A stretch of 64,000 bases of DNA from Rhabdornis inornatus (taxonomy: Eukaryota; Chordata; Aves; Passeriformes; Rhabdornithidae), in contig VWZS01010865.1 in the NCBI GenBank assembly GCA_013397075.1, positions 310,001 through 374,000 on the forward strand, given 5' to 3'. Positions 14,926 to 26,759 of this stretch are shown here, one piece after another (the stretch's first letter is position 1; each line of letters opens with the position of its first letter). Made by a program: the position numbers and the translations under genes. The notes under the pieces are model-generated. The model did not search any database. It was given only the letters and a program-made list of their open reading frames with translations, and was not told the DNA's origin.

Positions 14926-15164
14926 TCCAGAGGTTTCGCAAGCATCAGTGACACCATCACGACTTAGATAACCTTGTCCTACCAAGAGGGTTACTATTTG
15001 AAATGAGGCAATACAAAACAATCACTGATTTCAAAAATATTTCATAGTATTTTAGTATAAGCTAAAAGGTGGAGTGTAGGGGCAGAGTTCTGTTTCATCA
15101 CACCTAATTTTTCATATTTTATGTGTGAGCAATTCATCTGTGTGAGCATGCAGAAGACCAGAAC

Positions 15165-15230
15165 AGTAGAACCATTATTACAGACATTCTGCAAGAGACT
15201 CACAAGGATCATCAAGTCCAACTCTAACCA
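15165..15230 (-). repeat. Probable CR1 LINE terminal fragment (minus strand)
   Basis: The minus strand reads GAGTTGGACTTGATGATCCT, the CR1 near-terminal motif, then diverged sequence ending near GGTTCTACTGTTCTG. Short and old. Confidence 0.55.
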
Positions 15231-18200
15231 GTAGCAGAAATCTTACACATATATTTTTTCCATTCAGTAAATCACCCAGTTTCTTTAACTGTTGAAACCC
15301 ACATGTATGCAGTGGAGTTAACTTCCGTGGAGGTACTGCAAGTGTGCAGGTTTCTTTTGCTCATTAGAGCCAAGTGTTGTCCATGTATTCTCATACACAG
15401 AAAGTATATTCATCTCCCTGCTCCCAGCACAAAACCCACCCAGCAGCCTACACACAGGGTCCTTCTTGATTTCCCTCATGAGATGTGTTCAGCATTCTCC
15501 TCTGCCCTCTCCATTGCCTTTAAAACCCTTTTCAGTAATCAGTGATTCAGACCAACTCTTGTCTTTATGCATATGATAATAATCTAAAAGCTAGAGACCC
15601 AAAAAAAGTTTAAACTTTTGAAATAAATGAGTTCATCAATGAGGACTAAAACAATACACAGAAGTATAACAAGATCAAAACAAACAAAACCCCCTCCCCC
15701 AAGAGCAAAACCCAAAAAACCATCAGCAGAATTTCAAGCACAATTCCAAGTCTGTATGGCTATAACACCTCAAAAGACAGCAGGAAATCTGGAAATAAAT
15801 GTGTCAGGCCAGTTTTATGAGTTCAAAAGGTACTGCTGCTTAGGAGACTGAACTCACCGAATATTGAAATAAATGCAAAGATTACCACTGTCATCAATGG
15901 GAATTGTATTGATCTGAAGATTAATGGCTCTCTCACTGCTGTGTATTTACAAGTTTATCCTTCCCAATATGTATTAGCCATGTCAAAATACTGATTTTCA
16001 GAATAAATATTCTTGCCCAGATTCATACTCCTTTTACTTTTTAATCAGTGCCTGCTAAAAAGAAATTACACTTTTCTGCAACACATTATTCACAATACTT
16101 TAAGCTGATTAAAGGAAATAAATAAGGCTTAAATAACTTAAATAACTGTATCAATAAAATCAGAAGACTGAAGACCCATGGTCATATCAGCCTGGGCAAA
16201 AATTATCAATAACTGACATTGGCTAGACTGAATTTATATTTATATGCATTTGGATTAAAACTTAGAATTTCCTTTTCTATCTTTCATCTGCCAGGAGCGA
16301 TTGTACTAGTAGCATTTATTATCATGAAGTTGTGAACAAACATCAGAAGTATTTCAGGAATATATACTGAAATCAGGATTCATTTTGTTCCTATGAAATC
16401 CCATTTTCTTCCACTCTTCCATGGAAGTTTCAATAGTCCACTAGGAGAGGAAAAGTAATGCAACAGACTGGGCTTCTTCACACACATCAAAGAAGGCAAT
16501 CAAGTATGCCAACTTTACAGCGACCCTTGATTTGACATGAATTTGGAAAAAGGACTCAGACAATTTTGGGCAGAAGTACCACAACATATTCTTGAACAAA
16601 ATTCTAACATACTGAAGGTAAATGATCTTCCAGAAGTATTTTTCAAAACTCTAGTTCATCTGGGGTTAGAGACAGAGAAAATTACTTTGCTCAAACTGCA
16701 GCACATTTCCCAGCATGGCTTCAGTACATTATTTGCAGAAGGAAACAGAGATCCAGAAATTAAATTCCAAATCTCAAATTGGACTGAAATTAAAAACAAG
16801 CAAACAGGAACTGAGGAAAGCTTACAGAAACAGGTGTAAACGGTTTAGAGATAACTATAATGATTTAACAGGCCTGGTACTGTACACCAGTTTTCCAGGA
16901 GGCTTTAGAGAACAAGCAGAAATAAAGGCTTACTCCTACATAGCCTTTAAACAAATGCTATGCCTGACCCAATTTGCTGTTCACTAAAACACCGTCTAAA
17001 TAGCCGAGAAAGGCAAATTCAATTATGTTTATAGCCCATTGTTTTCTCTTCTGGAGGCTACACACTGAGTAATTATTAGAACATTCCTTATTGTCAGCAT
17101 TTGAAAGGAAAAAAATGACTAGGTAGGAGTGTTTACCTGAGCACCATTTATTGATCAGTTGGCTTCCAAGTCATCTTTGGCAGAAGGGCCACTTTCAGTA
17201 TGCAGCTGAACTTCAGTTATTTTGGCAAATAACTACATACAAGCCTCTCCTGGCTATGGCTGAGGAACCTGTAGGTTTCAGAGCACTTCGAATTTCTTTT
17301 GGATAGAATTTGGAAGCTTGCATTGTTACAGTCAGAATTGTATCAAAGGTTTGATAGAATTTAGAGCTTTAACACTCCAACTGACAGTGGCTATGATCCA
17401 CACAAAGCCTGCAGTCCCAGTCTTGTGAAAATTATACGTGTGCCATAAATGCACAGGTTGAGATACTATATTAACTTCATGAAAAAGTCTGGCTGAAGAC
17501 AATAATGAGAATTACACCCATAAGAGAATTTCTGGCTGAAAAGAGGAGCATGAAGGTCCTCAGGAAGGTGCATCACAGCTGTCCAGTAGACTCCAGCTTG
17601 CAATCCACTCTTGGTGCTTCTCCTTATTCTAGAACTGCAAATGCTAAAAGAAATGGGCTTGTAACTTTCCTCTCCGTCATTCCACTGCAAGGATGAAAAA
17701 GGTCTCTTTCATGCATTGCTGTCTGGCTTCTTGAAAGACAAGGTTTGTATTTCAGAAATCAGCCCACGTATTTCATGCTTGGGTACAGGAGCTGCCATGG
17801 GAGGTGCTTGTTGCAGCAAATCCTTCCACCTAAGTGCCAACAGGACAAAATTGATTTACTTTAAATATCTTACCAACTTTTTGAAGGAAATAAACTGAAC
17901 CTCTTTCAAAGTAACATGAATATCACAGTATTACAGAAAAGTGGTAAGCAATAGAAAAGAATAGAGTCATGGGATATTTGAATAATTCTTTACATCTGTT
18001 TCCAGAGCAGTTGTGTGAAAAGCTGCAGAAAATGGCTGTTCTTCAACTAGTGAATTTGCTTTTCTTTGGTGAATTAATGAAATTAAAAGTTTACTTGGGA
18101 AATTCCTTTTGTATTATTTCACGAGGACAGTTACAGGACAGTTGAACTGAGGATATGACGAGAGAGACTGGGCTTTCTAAAATAAATGTACTTGGTTTTC

Positions 18201-19221
18201 AGACAAGGGAAAATAACTTTGCTCTGCTAAGAGGCAACATAATGTAATCCATAAATCTCTTCACTTTATGGGCAAAGGACTCATCTGTGAGCTATGCTGC
18301 AGATATTTTCTATCAAAGGAGTACCCAGAAAACTGGTAATCATACACTGAAAATCTTGTTTTTAAACCTTTCAGGATAGCAAAAATACAAAGAAAACAGC
18401 ATTTCATACATTTCATGTCATGATTATATCATCACTTAATCTCTGTATAGGTACATAGATGGCCATCTCATCCTTATTTCCTAGAAAAAAATTACCACCA
18501 CAATTTCAGGTGATGAAATGACCAGTATCCAGTTCAATACCTTGTGTACTGAATCATGCTCCTTAAACTAGCCAAAAGCCAGCAGAAATGGCCACTCTGT
18601 GTATGTAGCAAGTGATGAAGACATGAGCCTGTCCACTTACAGTTTTGGCCTCTAAGAAAAGTTGTGATAAATGTTTTTTTTCTCTGCTTCAGATCCAAGA
18701 CCTGGGTCCATTTTTCTTAATACACTAGGTATGTTACTCCACAAGGAAAAAATTCTTCCAGTCATGTAGCTCAGTGGTGTTACATTTTGACTCATAAACC
18801 CTAACAGCTATGGAAATACTTATTGCAATTTGAGTAGTGAAATTTGCATTAGTAGGAAACACATTCCATACATAAAACTCCCTGTTGCTTTCAAACCTGT
18901 TTGTGGACTGATGAGGCAACCTTGTCAATGACACTGAAAACTTCACAATTGCCACAAAAATGTAACATTTTCCAGCAGTTTATTGTGGGATATTTCCTTA
19001 AGGGGGAAAAAAGTCATAAACAACATTCTGCAAGAAACCCCTCACCTTGAGACAGGATGTTTACCAAAACACAGTGGAAACTCTGAGTAATCCCACTGGC
19101 ACTTGGCTCCATGTAAGAGAGAAAGGACCAGGTTAGTCAGTAACTTTGCACTTTGCATAGGCTGCAAAGGACATAAAGTTAATTTTTAATTATCAGTTAT
19201 TGTGATACTGCATTTTTTAGG

Positions 19222-19640
19222 TGTCCTTGTTTAGGAATGGCACTTCCCAGTTTAGCACTCCCCCTCCCCAGACTTCCCTGAACTAGGCACCGCTTGCTCA
19301 CTCTCCCTTCCTTCCCCTCCCTCTTCCCACTCTGGGGATGGCATTGAGAATTGCAGGCACAAAAAGGTAAAAATTACGTTTTGAGATAAGAACAATTTAC
19401 TGGAAGCGAAAATGAGATAAGAAAATGAACTGCAACAGCAACAATATTAATAACAAAAGTTATAAGGCAAAAAACTGATTAACATGGAACAACCATTGCA
19501 AAATACCAACTGGCTACTCCCACTCACACCACTCTGGATGGGTCACTGAAAGATCTTTGCACTCCCCTTGGATGATGCTGCTTTCAAGGTGTGACTAAAT
19601 AGACCTATTTCCTGGAAACAGTAGGTTTGATGACTAAGAG
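19222..19640 (-). repeat. Avian ERV LTR, R/U5-type part, minus strand (far end uncertain)
   Basis: On the minus strand the block has TTGTTCTTATCTCAAAACGT, a spacer, then a GGGAGGGGAAGGAAGGGAGA purine run and GAGCAAGCGGTGCCTAGTTC, ending AAACAAGGACA at 19,222. This order resembles the downstream half of the common avian TGTCCTGGTTT…AACCACGACA LTRs, also represented at 48,750-49,273. The upstream half could not be followed past about 19,640. Confidence 0.6.
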
Positions 19641-19942
19641 ATTAGTATTCACTCCTGTTCTAACTCTTCTGTACTTGTCCCAACATTGTCTTCATCAGTT
19701 TGAGAGGTTATTGCCACTTCAACAGTTCTGAGACTGCAGTCTTGGCCAGGTCTGGAGAAGGATCTAGCTGAAAATAGGGGAGAAAGCAGTAACTACTGAA
19801 ATAAAATCAAACCCTAAGAGTCAAGTATTATAGGTAATAATCTCTAGCCTATGACAGACTGTTAACACAGCTGATTTTGCCAATCTGGGAGCAAACTGAT
19901 CCAAAAGAATGGCAACAGTTACAATCTGAAGTCAAAATAAAA

Positions 19943-19992
19943 TACTCTCCCTAAAGAAATTCCACAGAGTTGGAATTTCTTTAGGGAGAGTA
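19943..19992. repeat. Perfect inverted repeat, 22-bp arms, 6-nt loop
   Basis: Arms 19,943-19,964 and 19,971-19,992 are exact reverse complements around CAGAGT. It is followed immediately by a second inverted-repeat cluster (20,003-20,106). Confidence 0.95.
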
Positions 19993-20002
19993 AGCACATT
20001 GA

Positions 20003-20106
20003 CTTTACTGTGGGATCTGAAGTAACAGAAATTTTGCTTCTTCAGATCCCACAGTAAAGCACATTGACTTTACTGTGCGATCTGAAGAAGCAAAATTTCT
20101 GTTACT
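20003..20106. repeat. Compound inverted and direct repeat
   Basis: The segment 20,021-20,059 is the reverse complement of 20,068-20,106 (39 bp, one mismatch, 8-nt loop). In addition 20,003-20,022 is the reverse complement of 20,040-20,059. The region about 19,993-20,022 therefore recurs directly at 20,058-20,087 with one difference. The arrangement (forward, reverse, forward) is what two successive strand switches would leave. Confidence 0.93.
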
Positions 20107-22079
20107 CTGCACCACAGGGCAGAGGTCTTAGGATAAGAAAGACAGGCATGTAGCTCTTTTACTGCATTAAAACATCTTTCTCTTGTGTTCTGCTCTCTTC
20201 TGGCTCCAAAGATTAAATAAATTGGTTTAAGGAAGCTACTGGGCACTCCAGCACAAACTCTGGCAGGTTTCTGATCCAAAGGCTGCTGAACTCAGAGAGG
20301 ATGGGAATCAGCAGGCTCTATACTTTAACATGCAATGCTCTCTTCACCCCAAGGATGTGTGGAGACAGCAGTGTTAAATAAAATGAAAAGTTTTGCATTA
20401 AAAATATTCAGTGTGTATTTCAGCTATGGTTAATGTAGCCCCAGCACTAATGATCCCTTCAATTAGTATTAAACTCTCCTTTTAGCTTCACAAATACACC
20501 AAAAATCCAAAGCATTTGCAATCCCAGGTGCACTGCACACAGTATTTTTAGCAAGGTTATTTAAGTTGCCATGCACTTTGCGCAGGGATGACTGATCCAA
20601 GCACATCAGAGGCTGGGTGGAGAAAAGGCAGCTTTCCATGGACAGGCACAACTGGCACATCAGTCAGGACCAGCTACTAACACACAGATCACCACACTCT
20701 TGAGGAAAAAAGCACCATCAAGAGTCCTTCAAAATAAGACTATTACAAGACTGATGTAGTCATGTTAATAATGGACAATACAGCTAAGAAGAGGCTTTTT
20801 ATTAAAGCCTATTATTTGGCTTAGTGAAAATAATAGCTTAACTGCTGCCTAGTCTTTTTCCTACCTGTAAAGTATATTATTTCAAGTATTTCTAGATGTG
20901 AAATGAGGGCTTTATTATCTTGGATTATGAAACATAAAGTAAAAGATGAGAGCAAATGATAATGATTCCTGACATTTTGTTTATACTTGAATCACAAGGA
21001 CTTAGAAAATACCTTCTACAATAGCTATGAATACCATTTTCTTGGAATATTTGATTGTGACAAAAACAAATAGCAGTTTCAAATAATTCAGACATGAAAT
21101 GTAGCACCCTTAAATGTTGATCTCCTTAGAGTCCCCATTTTAACATTTATTTCAAAGTTATTTTCTAAAAATGCTTGTTCTCCTTTTCTAAAGAATTCTG
21201 AAGTTTATAATTTGTCTCATTTCTGACACTTATTAGTTATATGCACTGTGTTGAAATCTCCAGCCAGTTTGGCTGCCAGAAGAGCATCTCTCCCCTCCTG
21301 GGGAAAGGCAATGGAATCACATTCTATCTACAGAGCCGCAGAAGTGGCCTCACCTGTGTGGATGATGGATGGAGAAAGAGGTGACAGATTTTGCAGCAGA
21401 CCTTATCTTAATTATCCCTAATTCAAATGAAGTCCGTTCACAGTGTAGTTTATGATTATTGAGATGAGAAGATGCAATGGCTCCAAACTGAGCAAAGCAA
21501 AGACAATGCCAGACTTTCTTTCTAGCTGGTGTTAGATGAACAGTGGAAAGATCCAGTTTTTTAGTTCTGTTTTTAAGAAAGATCATAGAGCACACTTCAT
21601 GAATATACATTATATAAACTCCCTCAAACTTTGCGTTTAAAAATCTCTGATGGTAAGGAGGAAGCTACTCTTTGGAGTAGGGTGATTGACAGGAACAAGG
21701 CATAAGTTGGTATTCTTTTCCTTAATGATAGCACGTCAAACTTTCTGTTGTGTGTATAAGGGAGATGTGCAATGGCACTTCCTTGCTAAAAGAGACCAAC
21801 AAGCAGAGAAGTCAGCAAAGCAGTATTCCACAACTTTTACTAGACAAAACAACAATCAAAATACATCTCTTACTAAATTTATCATCGATGTTTTCCCCTT
21901 CCTTAAATATTTTAGCGGTGTTAACTCCCATTCTTTGGGAGTTAAAAAGGAGGACTTTTGTTGGGGGTTAGGATTTTTCCTTTTGTTTCCTTCTCTCATG
22001 GAATTTTGTCCCATCTGTTGCTAAGAAACAATAACTACTGATACTTAACAGAACAAAAGATGTGGCTGGGAGGAGGAGG
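20107..22079. other. Gene-free stretch between repeat clusters
   Basis: AT-rich; no exon, LTR or CR1 recognised. Confidence 0.5.
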
Positions 22080-23043
22080 AAGGGAAAGGTGCAGCTGGCT
22101 GTTCTCTTACCTGGGGGCTTTTCTCTTGGGAAGGGCAGAGTTACTGTGAGGGGAGTGAGGGGCTGGGCTAAAATTAGCTAAATTTTTTACCAATCAAATC
22201 GGAGTAGGATAGTAAGAAAAAGCCCCTGAATCTTAAAGCACCTTCTCCCACCACTTTCTTCTCCTTGGGCTCAAATTCAATCCCAATTTCTCCTCGTCCT
22301 CTCCCTGAGCAGCACAGTGGGATAGGGAATGAAGGTTGTGGTCAGTTCGTCACTCACCACTGCCACTCCTTCCCTGTCACACTCTTCCACTTGCATGGGG
22401 TTCCTCCCATAGGAGACTGTTCTCCGTAAACTTCTCCAGTGTGGGTCTTTCCCATGGGCTGCAGTTCTTTATAAACTGTTGCAGTGTGGATCCCTTCCAC
22501 AGGGTCAGTCCCTCAGGAACAGGCTGCTCCAGTCTGGGTCCCCCACAGGGTCACAAGGCCTGCCCGCAATCCTGCTCCAGTCTGGGCTACTCTCTCCACA
22601 GATCCACAAGTCCTTCCAGGAACCTGTTCCACTGTAGGTTCTCCATAGGGTCACAGCTTCTCTCTGCCATCCCCAGCTCTGGCATGGGGGGGATCCACCT
22701 TCACAGGCTGCAGGTGGATCTCTGCATCCCCCATGGATCCCCATGGATCCCCATGGGCTGTGGGTGGATCTCTGCATCCCCCATGGATCCCCATGGGCTG
22801 CAGGGCACAGCTGCCTCACCATGGTCTGCACCACGGGCTGCAGAGGAATCTCAGATCTAGTGCTTGGAGCAGCTCCTGTCCCTCTTTCTTCACCAAACTT
22901 GGTGTCTTCAGAGCTGTTCCTCTCACATATTCTCACTCTTTGCTCTGGCCACAATTGCGGTTGTGCAGCAGTTTTCCCCTCCTTCTTAAATATCTTATTC
23001 CTGAGGTGCTGCCACTGTCACTGACAGGCTCAGCCTTGGCAGG
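22080..23043 (-). repeat. ERV-type block, first part (interrupted by an LTR at 23,044)
   Basis: A characteristic avian interspersed block with repeated 'tgctccagtctggg / cacagggtcacaag' phrases. Minus-strand translation gives the recurrent EIPLQPVVQTMVRQ-type pseudo-peptide (22,505-22,954) seen in many bird repeat copies. Similar blocks are LTR-retroelement derived; I cannot assign a subfamily. It resumes at 23,972 after the inserted LTR. The internal tandem phrase CCCCATGGATCCCCATGG repeats at 22,730-22,795. No intact gene is present. Confidence 0.6.
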
Positions 23044-23966
23044 TGAGTGAAATATTATAATTTATGGCTTAAACATTTTGACGAAGGACTTTTGCCTATT
23101 CTAGAAAAACTGTATAACTGTATAAAACCTGCAGAGAAGACTACCATGCCCTCACTAAGGTCCTGGACTGATGGAGGTTAAGATAAAATAACTCAAGTTT
23201 GGGCTGAAGGAAGAATACATTCAGAGTGGGATCAAGCTTAGCACCTTTGGGGTGGAGACCACAGCCTCAGGGCTATCAGCTGCCAGGCTCGCACAGACCC
23301 TCACACCAAAGGGTGGGGAGGAGGAGGAGAGGTTTTGGGTGTGTAGTGAAAAAGCCTCTGGTCAGAGGCAGTGAACACCCATCCCCAGCTGTGCAGACCA
23401 GCCCAGCTGTGAGGCCCCTTCACCCCGGGCAAAGCTGCATCCATGTGCAGGACAGCAGAGGGGCTGACACTGCCCATCAGGGGCCCCCAAAGGAGTCCCC
23501 AGACCCTGCAGCAGAGCACTGCAGCATGATGCCACAGATGCACAGTGTTGCAAGGGACAGTGTCAAAATTGCCCTCCTCAGGGGAGGCACAGGGGCGTTC
23601 CCACCTGGCCCAAATGTATATTAATCCATGGGATTCTATACTTTTTGGCAGTGGGGGACCCTCACCACTAAGACCAGATGGAAGGGAGCAATGAGACATT
23701 GTCGGGACCCTCGGAAGGGTGATATATTTCTACCTAACCCCTGTCACTCTCTCCCTGCCCCTCCCTCCCTTCCTCCCTCCATTCCTTCCTTTTTTTCCTT
23801 CTTCCTCTATTAAATAAAATATAGCAATTTTCTTGGCACCAACATCTAATCTCATTTGGTTTAAATCATGTGTTTTGGCTATATTTCAAATTTTTCTGGG
23901 TTCAATCTGTTTTATTCACAGAGGCTTAGTTTCCTTTGGTGTTCTGTGTTAATTCAGATTGTAACA
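23044..23966 (+). mobile_element. Solo LTR with 5-bp target-site duplication GCAGG
   Basis: The element starts TGAGTGAAATATTATAAT and ends GATTGTAACA. It is flanked on both sides by GCAGG (23,039-23,043 and 23,967-23,971), a hallmark of retroviral integration. A TATA box (CTGTATAAAACC) lies at about 23,113-23,124 and AATAAA at about 23,814. On both sides the flanking sequence is the same older ERV-type block, so the LTR landed inside it. It is related to the minus-strand LTR at 24,780-25,566: both share GTCAGAGGCAGTGAACACCC and a GGTGG(G)GAGACCACAGCC stretch. Confidence 0.8.
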
Positions 23967-24130
23967 GCAGGTCTGTCCTGGAGACACCTGGTCTTGGCTT
24001 TGTCAGACATCGGAAAGCTTCTAGAAGCATCCCTGTAGCTCACCTACTACCAAAACCTGGCCATGCAAACCCAACACAAATACAAAATCTATGAGGTAGC
24101 AGGGATCCTTCCAGGCAAATGTCTTCAAGG
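23967..24130 (-). repeat. ERV-type block, continuation after the inserted LTR
   Basis: After the duplicated GCAGG the sequence resumes with TCTTGGCTTTGTCAGACATC, AAGCTTCTAGAAGCATCCCT and CTACTACCAAAACCTGGCCA. This continues the block broken off at 23,043. Its right end is not clear. Confidence 0.55.
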
Positions 24131-24469
24131 TAGATGCCTGCTCAGGGCAGTGGTAACTTGCTGCCTGTGTGGAAAGAAGAGTAGGGAAGAGGAAAGGAAG
24201 GGCAGTCTGCCTTCAGCTGCTCCTCCCATTTCTGGCATAGGAGAGGGAGGCAGTAGATGCCATGTGCTAATCCATCTTTGTCCTCCCTCCTTAGTCTCTG
24301 ACCAGATTAGGGCTTTTAACACAGGCAAAATGGATGTGGGGCAGAGACAGCAGAACCAAATGTCCATACACATTCAAATCCCTCATCATGATGTGAAGAA
24401 ATTAAAGTGTTACCAAAAATACAGTAAAATAACTCCTTAACACCAGTGTAGCATTACGAAGCACACATT

Positions 24470-24524
24470 CTCTATTCAGCTGGATGCACAGGGGGATAGC
24501 TCCTGTGCACCCAGCTGAATAGAG
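24470..24524. repeat. Inverted repeat, 23-bp arms, 9-nt loop
   Basis: Left arm 24,470-24,492 and right arm 24,502-24,524 are reverse complements with a single mismatch. The loop is 9 nt. It directly adjoins the longer hairpin that starts at 24,523. Confidence 0.95.
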
Positions 24525-24620
24525 TATATAAACAGAAACTTTCCTGTACTCAGGATGCAGGGCTTTAGCTCCTCCTAAAGCCCTGCATCCTGAGTACAGG
24601 AAAGTTTCTGTTTATATACT
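24523..24620. repeat. Perfect inverted repeat, 46-bp arms, 6-nt loop
   Basis: Arms 24,523-24,568 and 24,575-24,620 are exact reverse complements, separated by CTCCTC. This is the longest perfect hairpin noticed in the window. It is not a known terminal-inverted-repeat element. Exact arms with a tiny loop suggest a recent template-switch event or a fold-back assembly/library artefact. Confidence 0.95.
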
Positions 24621-24779
24621 GTATTTTGCACACCTATTCACTGATTGTCCTGGAATAAACATATCTTAATAATTTCCTGGAAATCATTAATGTATTTCCC
24701 CTCTCCTTTATGCATGGGCTCTTCTGCCCTGGGGGTCTCTCTCGTGGTCCCAGGTGGTCTTGGACCCCAAAGTTCCAGT

Positions 24780-25566
24780 TGTCATGATCCAGTTATTAAA
24801 GTTCTTAGAAATACCTCTGCCCGAATTAAGGTGCAAACGAGACCATATGCCAATGTCAATAGAATGGGTTTTATATGATAGTAAATATGAGAGAGAGAGA
24901 GAGAATTCAGGAATTACTCTGGGGGGCACTTTGGGGGGTCTTTGATGGATTATGACATTCCTTCAGCTGCCTCTCACATGAATGTCCTGAGGATGTGGCC
25001 TGTGGGGTTGGGGCTTCCAGAGCTGGGCCAGTTTGTGTCAGGCAGGATGGGTGTTCACTGCCTCTGACCACAGGTAGACCCAAAACCTCCTGCCCTGACT
25101 CATTTCAGGGGGAGTAAACCTAGCCTCTGTGGGCTGTGGTCTCCCCCACCCCAAATTCAGCCAGGGAAGAATCTCTGCTGCGTTTGGCTTTCTTGTGGAT
25201 GAATTCCTCTTCCTCAGCCTTGTTTGTTTTTCCCTAGGCTGGGATGATTGAATAATAGCATTATCTAGGCAGCATAACTTACAGTCCAAAGTTCCAGTCA
25301 AGTATCTTCAGGGAGGCTTCTTTGGTTGTAGCCCCTTTATACAGCTTTTGTTATAATGGGCAAAACTCTTTTTTCAGTGTTTGAGGCATGAACTGTTTCA
25401 GTCCCTGACACCAGCTGACCTGGCGGAGTTGGCAGGACACTGGCTGGTGAACTTCCAGTTCTCCTTCTTACAAAATGGGCATTGTGAGATTTCCACAGGC
25501 CAGTAGTTCTGGAGAACAAGCATTGTGTTAGACCACTAGGTGTAGACAATTTATCATCTGGTAACA
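24780..25566 (-). repeat. 3' LTR of minus-strand class I ERV
   Basis: On the minus strand it starts TGTTACCAGATGATAAATTG right after a polypurine tract and ends GATCATGACA at 24,780. A good TATA box (GCTGTATAAAGGGGC) lies near 25,330-25,345. It contains a (GA)n run at about 24,890-24,904. Sequence blocks shared with the LTR at 23,044-23,966 show they belong to related families in opposite orientations. Confidence 0.75.
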
Positions 25567-25578
25567 TTCCCTCCCTTT
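25567..25578 (-). other. Polypurine tract of the minus-strand ERV
   Basis: The minus strand reads AAAGGGAGGGAA immediately before the LTR's TG. This is the plus-strand primer site expected between env and the 3' LTR. Confidence 0.75.
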
Positions 25579-25618
25579 GAGGCTTGTGAAGCTTGTGCTT
25601 TTCAAGCCTTCATAAGCC

Positions 25619-26081
25619 TCACATTTTTTTTGCTAACATCGTATAAAATTTTAAGGCAAGTATCATAATTGCAATTATTACTATGATTACAATTATACTT
25701 TGCAAAAGTGAGGCTAACCAACCAGTCAGAGAAAATCCAAATTCTTTATTTAATTTAACTAGTTACTTTCTAATCTTGTCCTATTTGATAATTCAGTTTA
25801 GCAGCCACATTTGGAATGTGCACACAAGTATTGTGGTTTAAATTCAAGTAACCACATGCTCCACGGTCATGTAACAGTAATATGTCTAAGCTAATCTGTT
25901 TTTTAAGGTCTCGTATGTGTTCCAAATTTTTGTCAAATTGACTAAAGTTCCCCATGGAACTGGATTTTCTGCAGAGGTTGGTGTTGGCAAACAAGCTCCT
26001 TACAGAAGTTACATTCTGTAATCTTTCAAAATCTTCCACTAACTTCAAGACTACATACCCTTTTCTAGAAATTAAGAACAT
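25619..26081 (-). pseudogene. ERV env remnant, transmembrane-subunit C-terminal part
   Basis: Minus-strand translation shows a TM-like ectodomain piece (26,081-25,770). It carries a heptad-like stretch and LDILLLHDRGAC…NHNTC, a two-cysteine region resembling the retroviral TM disulfide loop. After a frame change comes LTGWLASLLQ, a long Ile/Val/Leu membrane span and a short basic tail, ending at a stop at 25,619-25,621. The polypurine tract and 3' LTR follow directly, as expected for env. Frame disruption makes it non-functional. The surface subunit is not recognisable. Confidence 0.7.
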
Positions 26082-26759
26082 AGTTTATATTATTACTATA
26101 AATATGCTATTAATTATAACTTTCATCTAGATACAATAAACAATATTCCTCTAGAAAATTATATCCCTAACTTAAAACAATAGGATTTATATATATACTT
26201 AAAAATTCCATGGTTCTAGTCAGTTTTGATTCTGCTGTGTTTATGTATTGCTGGTTTTACCCACTTGTGATGAACTCAGGGCTCAATTCCTCCCACCCTG
26301 AGCGGGATGTAGGTCACCAGGGACTTAATCGGTTCCCTTTCCCTTCTCCTGGATTGGTCCAAAATTCCAGGTTTTGATGCACATTGTATCTTTTGGTTGT
26401 AAAGGATGTACATGCAAGTCTAGTCCAAATAAGTCCAAATAATTTGTTGATAACAATGTACCTTTTAGAACTTAAAAGACTTAATTTTAGTACTACTATA
26501 TGAATTTCAGCAAAAGTTTGAGGCTTCCTTTGCCTTTTTGGTGCAGCATTGGAAAGTTTCTGGCCATCCAGAAAAGTACCAAAATGTACCAGCTCCCCAT
26601 TTTGCCTGGGCAGTTCTGTAAAATCAATTTGCTAATAATTACCTGGTGAATTCTTCTGTTTTACTAGTCCTGGAGATGGCCTTCTTTCTCCCTTGAGATT
26701 ATTTTGCAAAACAAATTATTTATTTTTTAATAACTGATTAATTTCTGTTATTTTTATGC

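Larger units (their letters stand above)
11578..19221. other. Gene-free stretch
   Basis: Apart from a short CR1 end (about 15.2 kb) and the small direct repeat at 14.87-14.93 kb nothing is recognised. A 100-codon frame at 16,537-16,839 (Met…LQKQV) has plausible composition but no known relatives and lacks exon signals. Confidence 0.5.

Noticed and set aside
22505..22954. 149-codon minus-strand ORF rich in EIPLQP/VRQLCPAAHGDP
   Set aside because: It recurs widely in bird genomes as part of an ERV-type repeat; not a host gene.
24885..24904. GA microsatellite
   Set aside because: Short and ordinary; it lies within the LTR.
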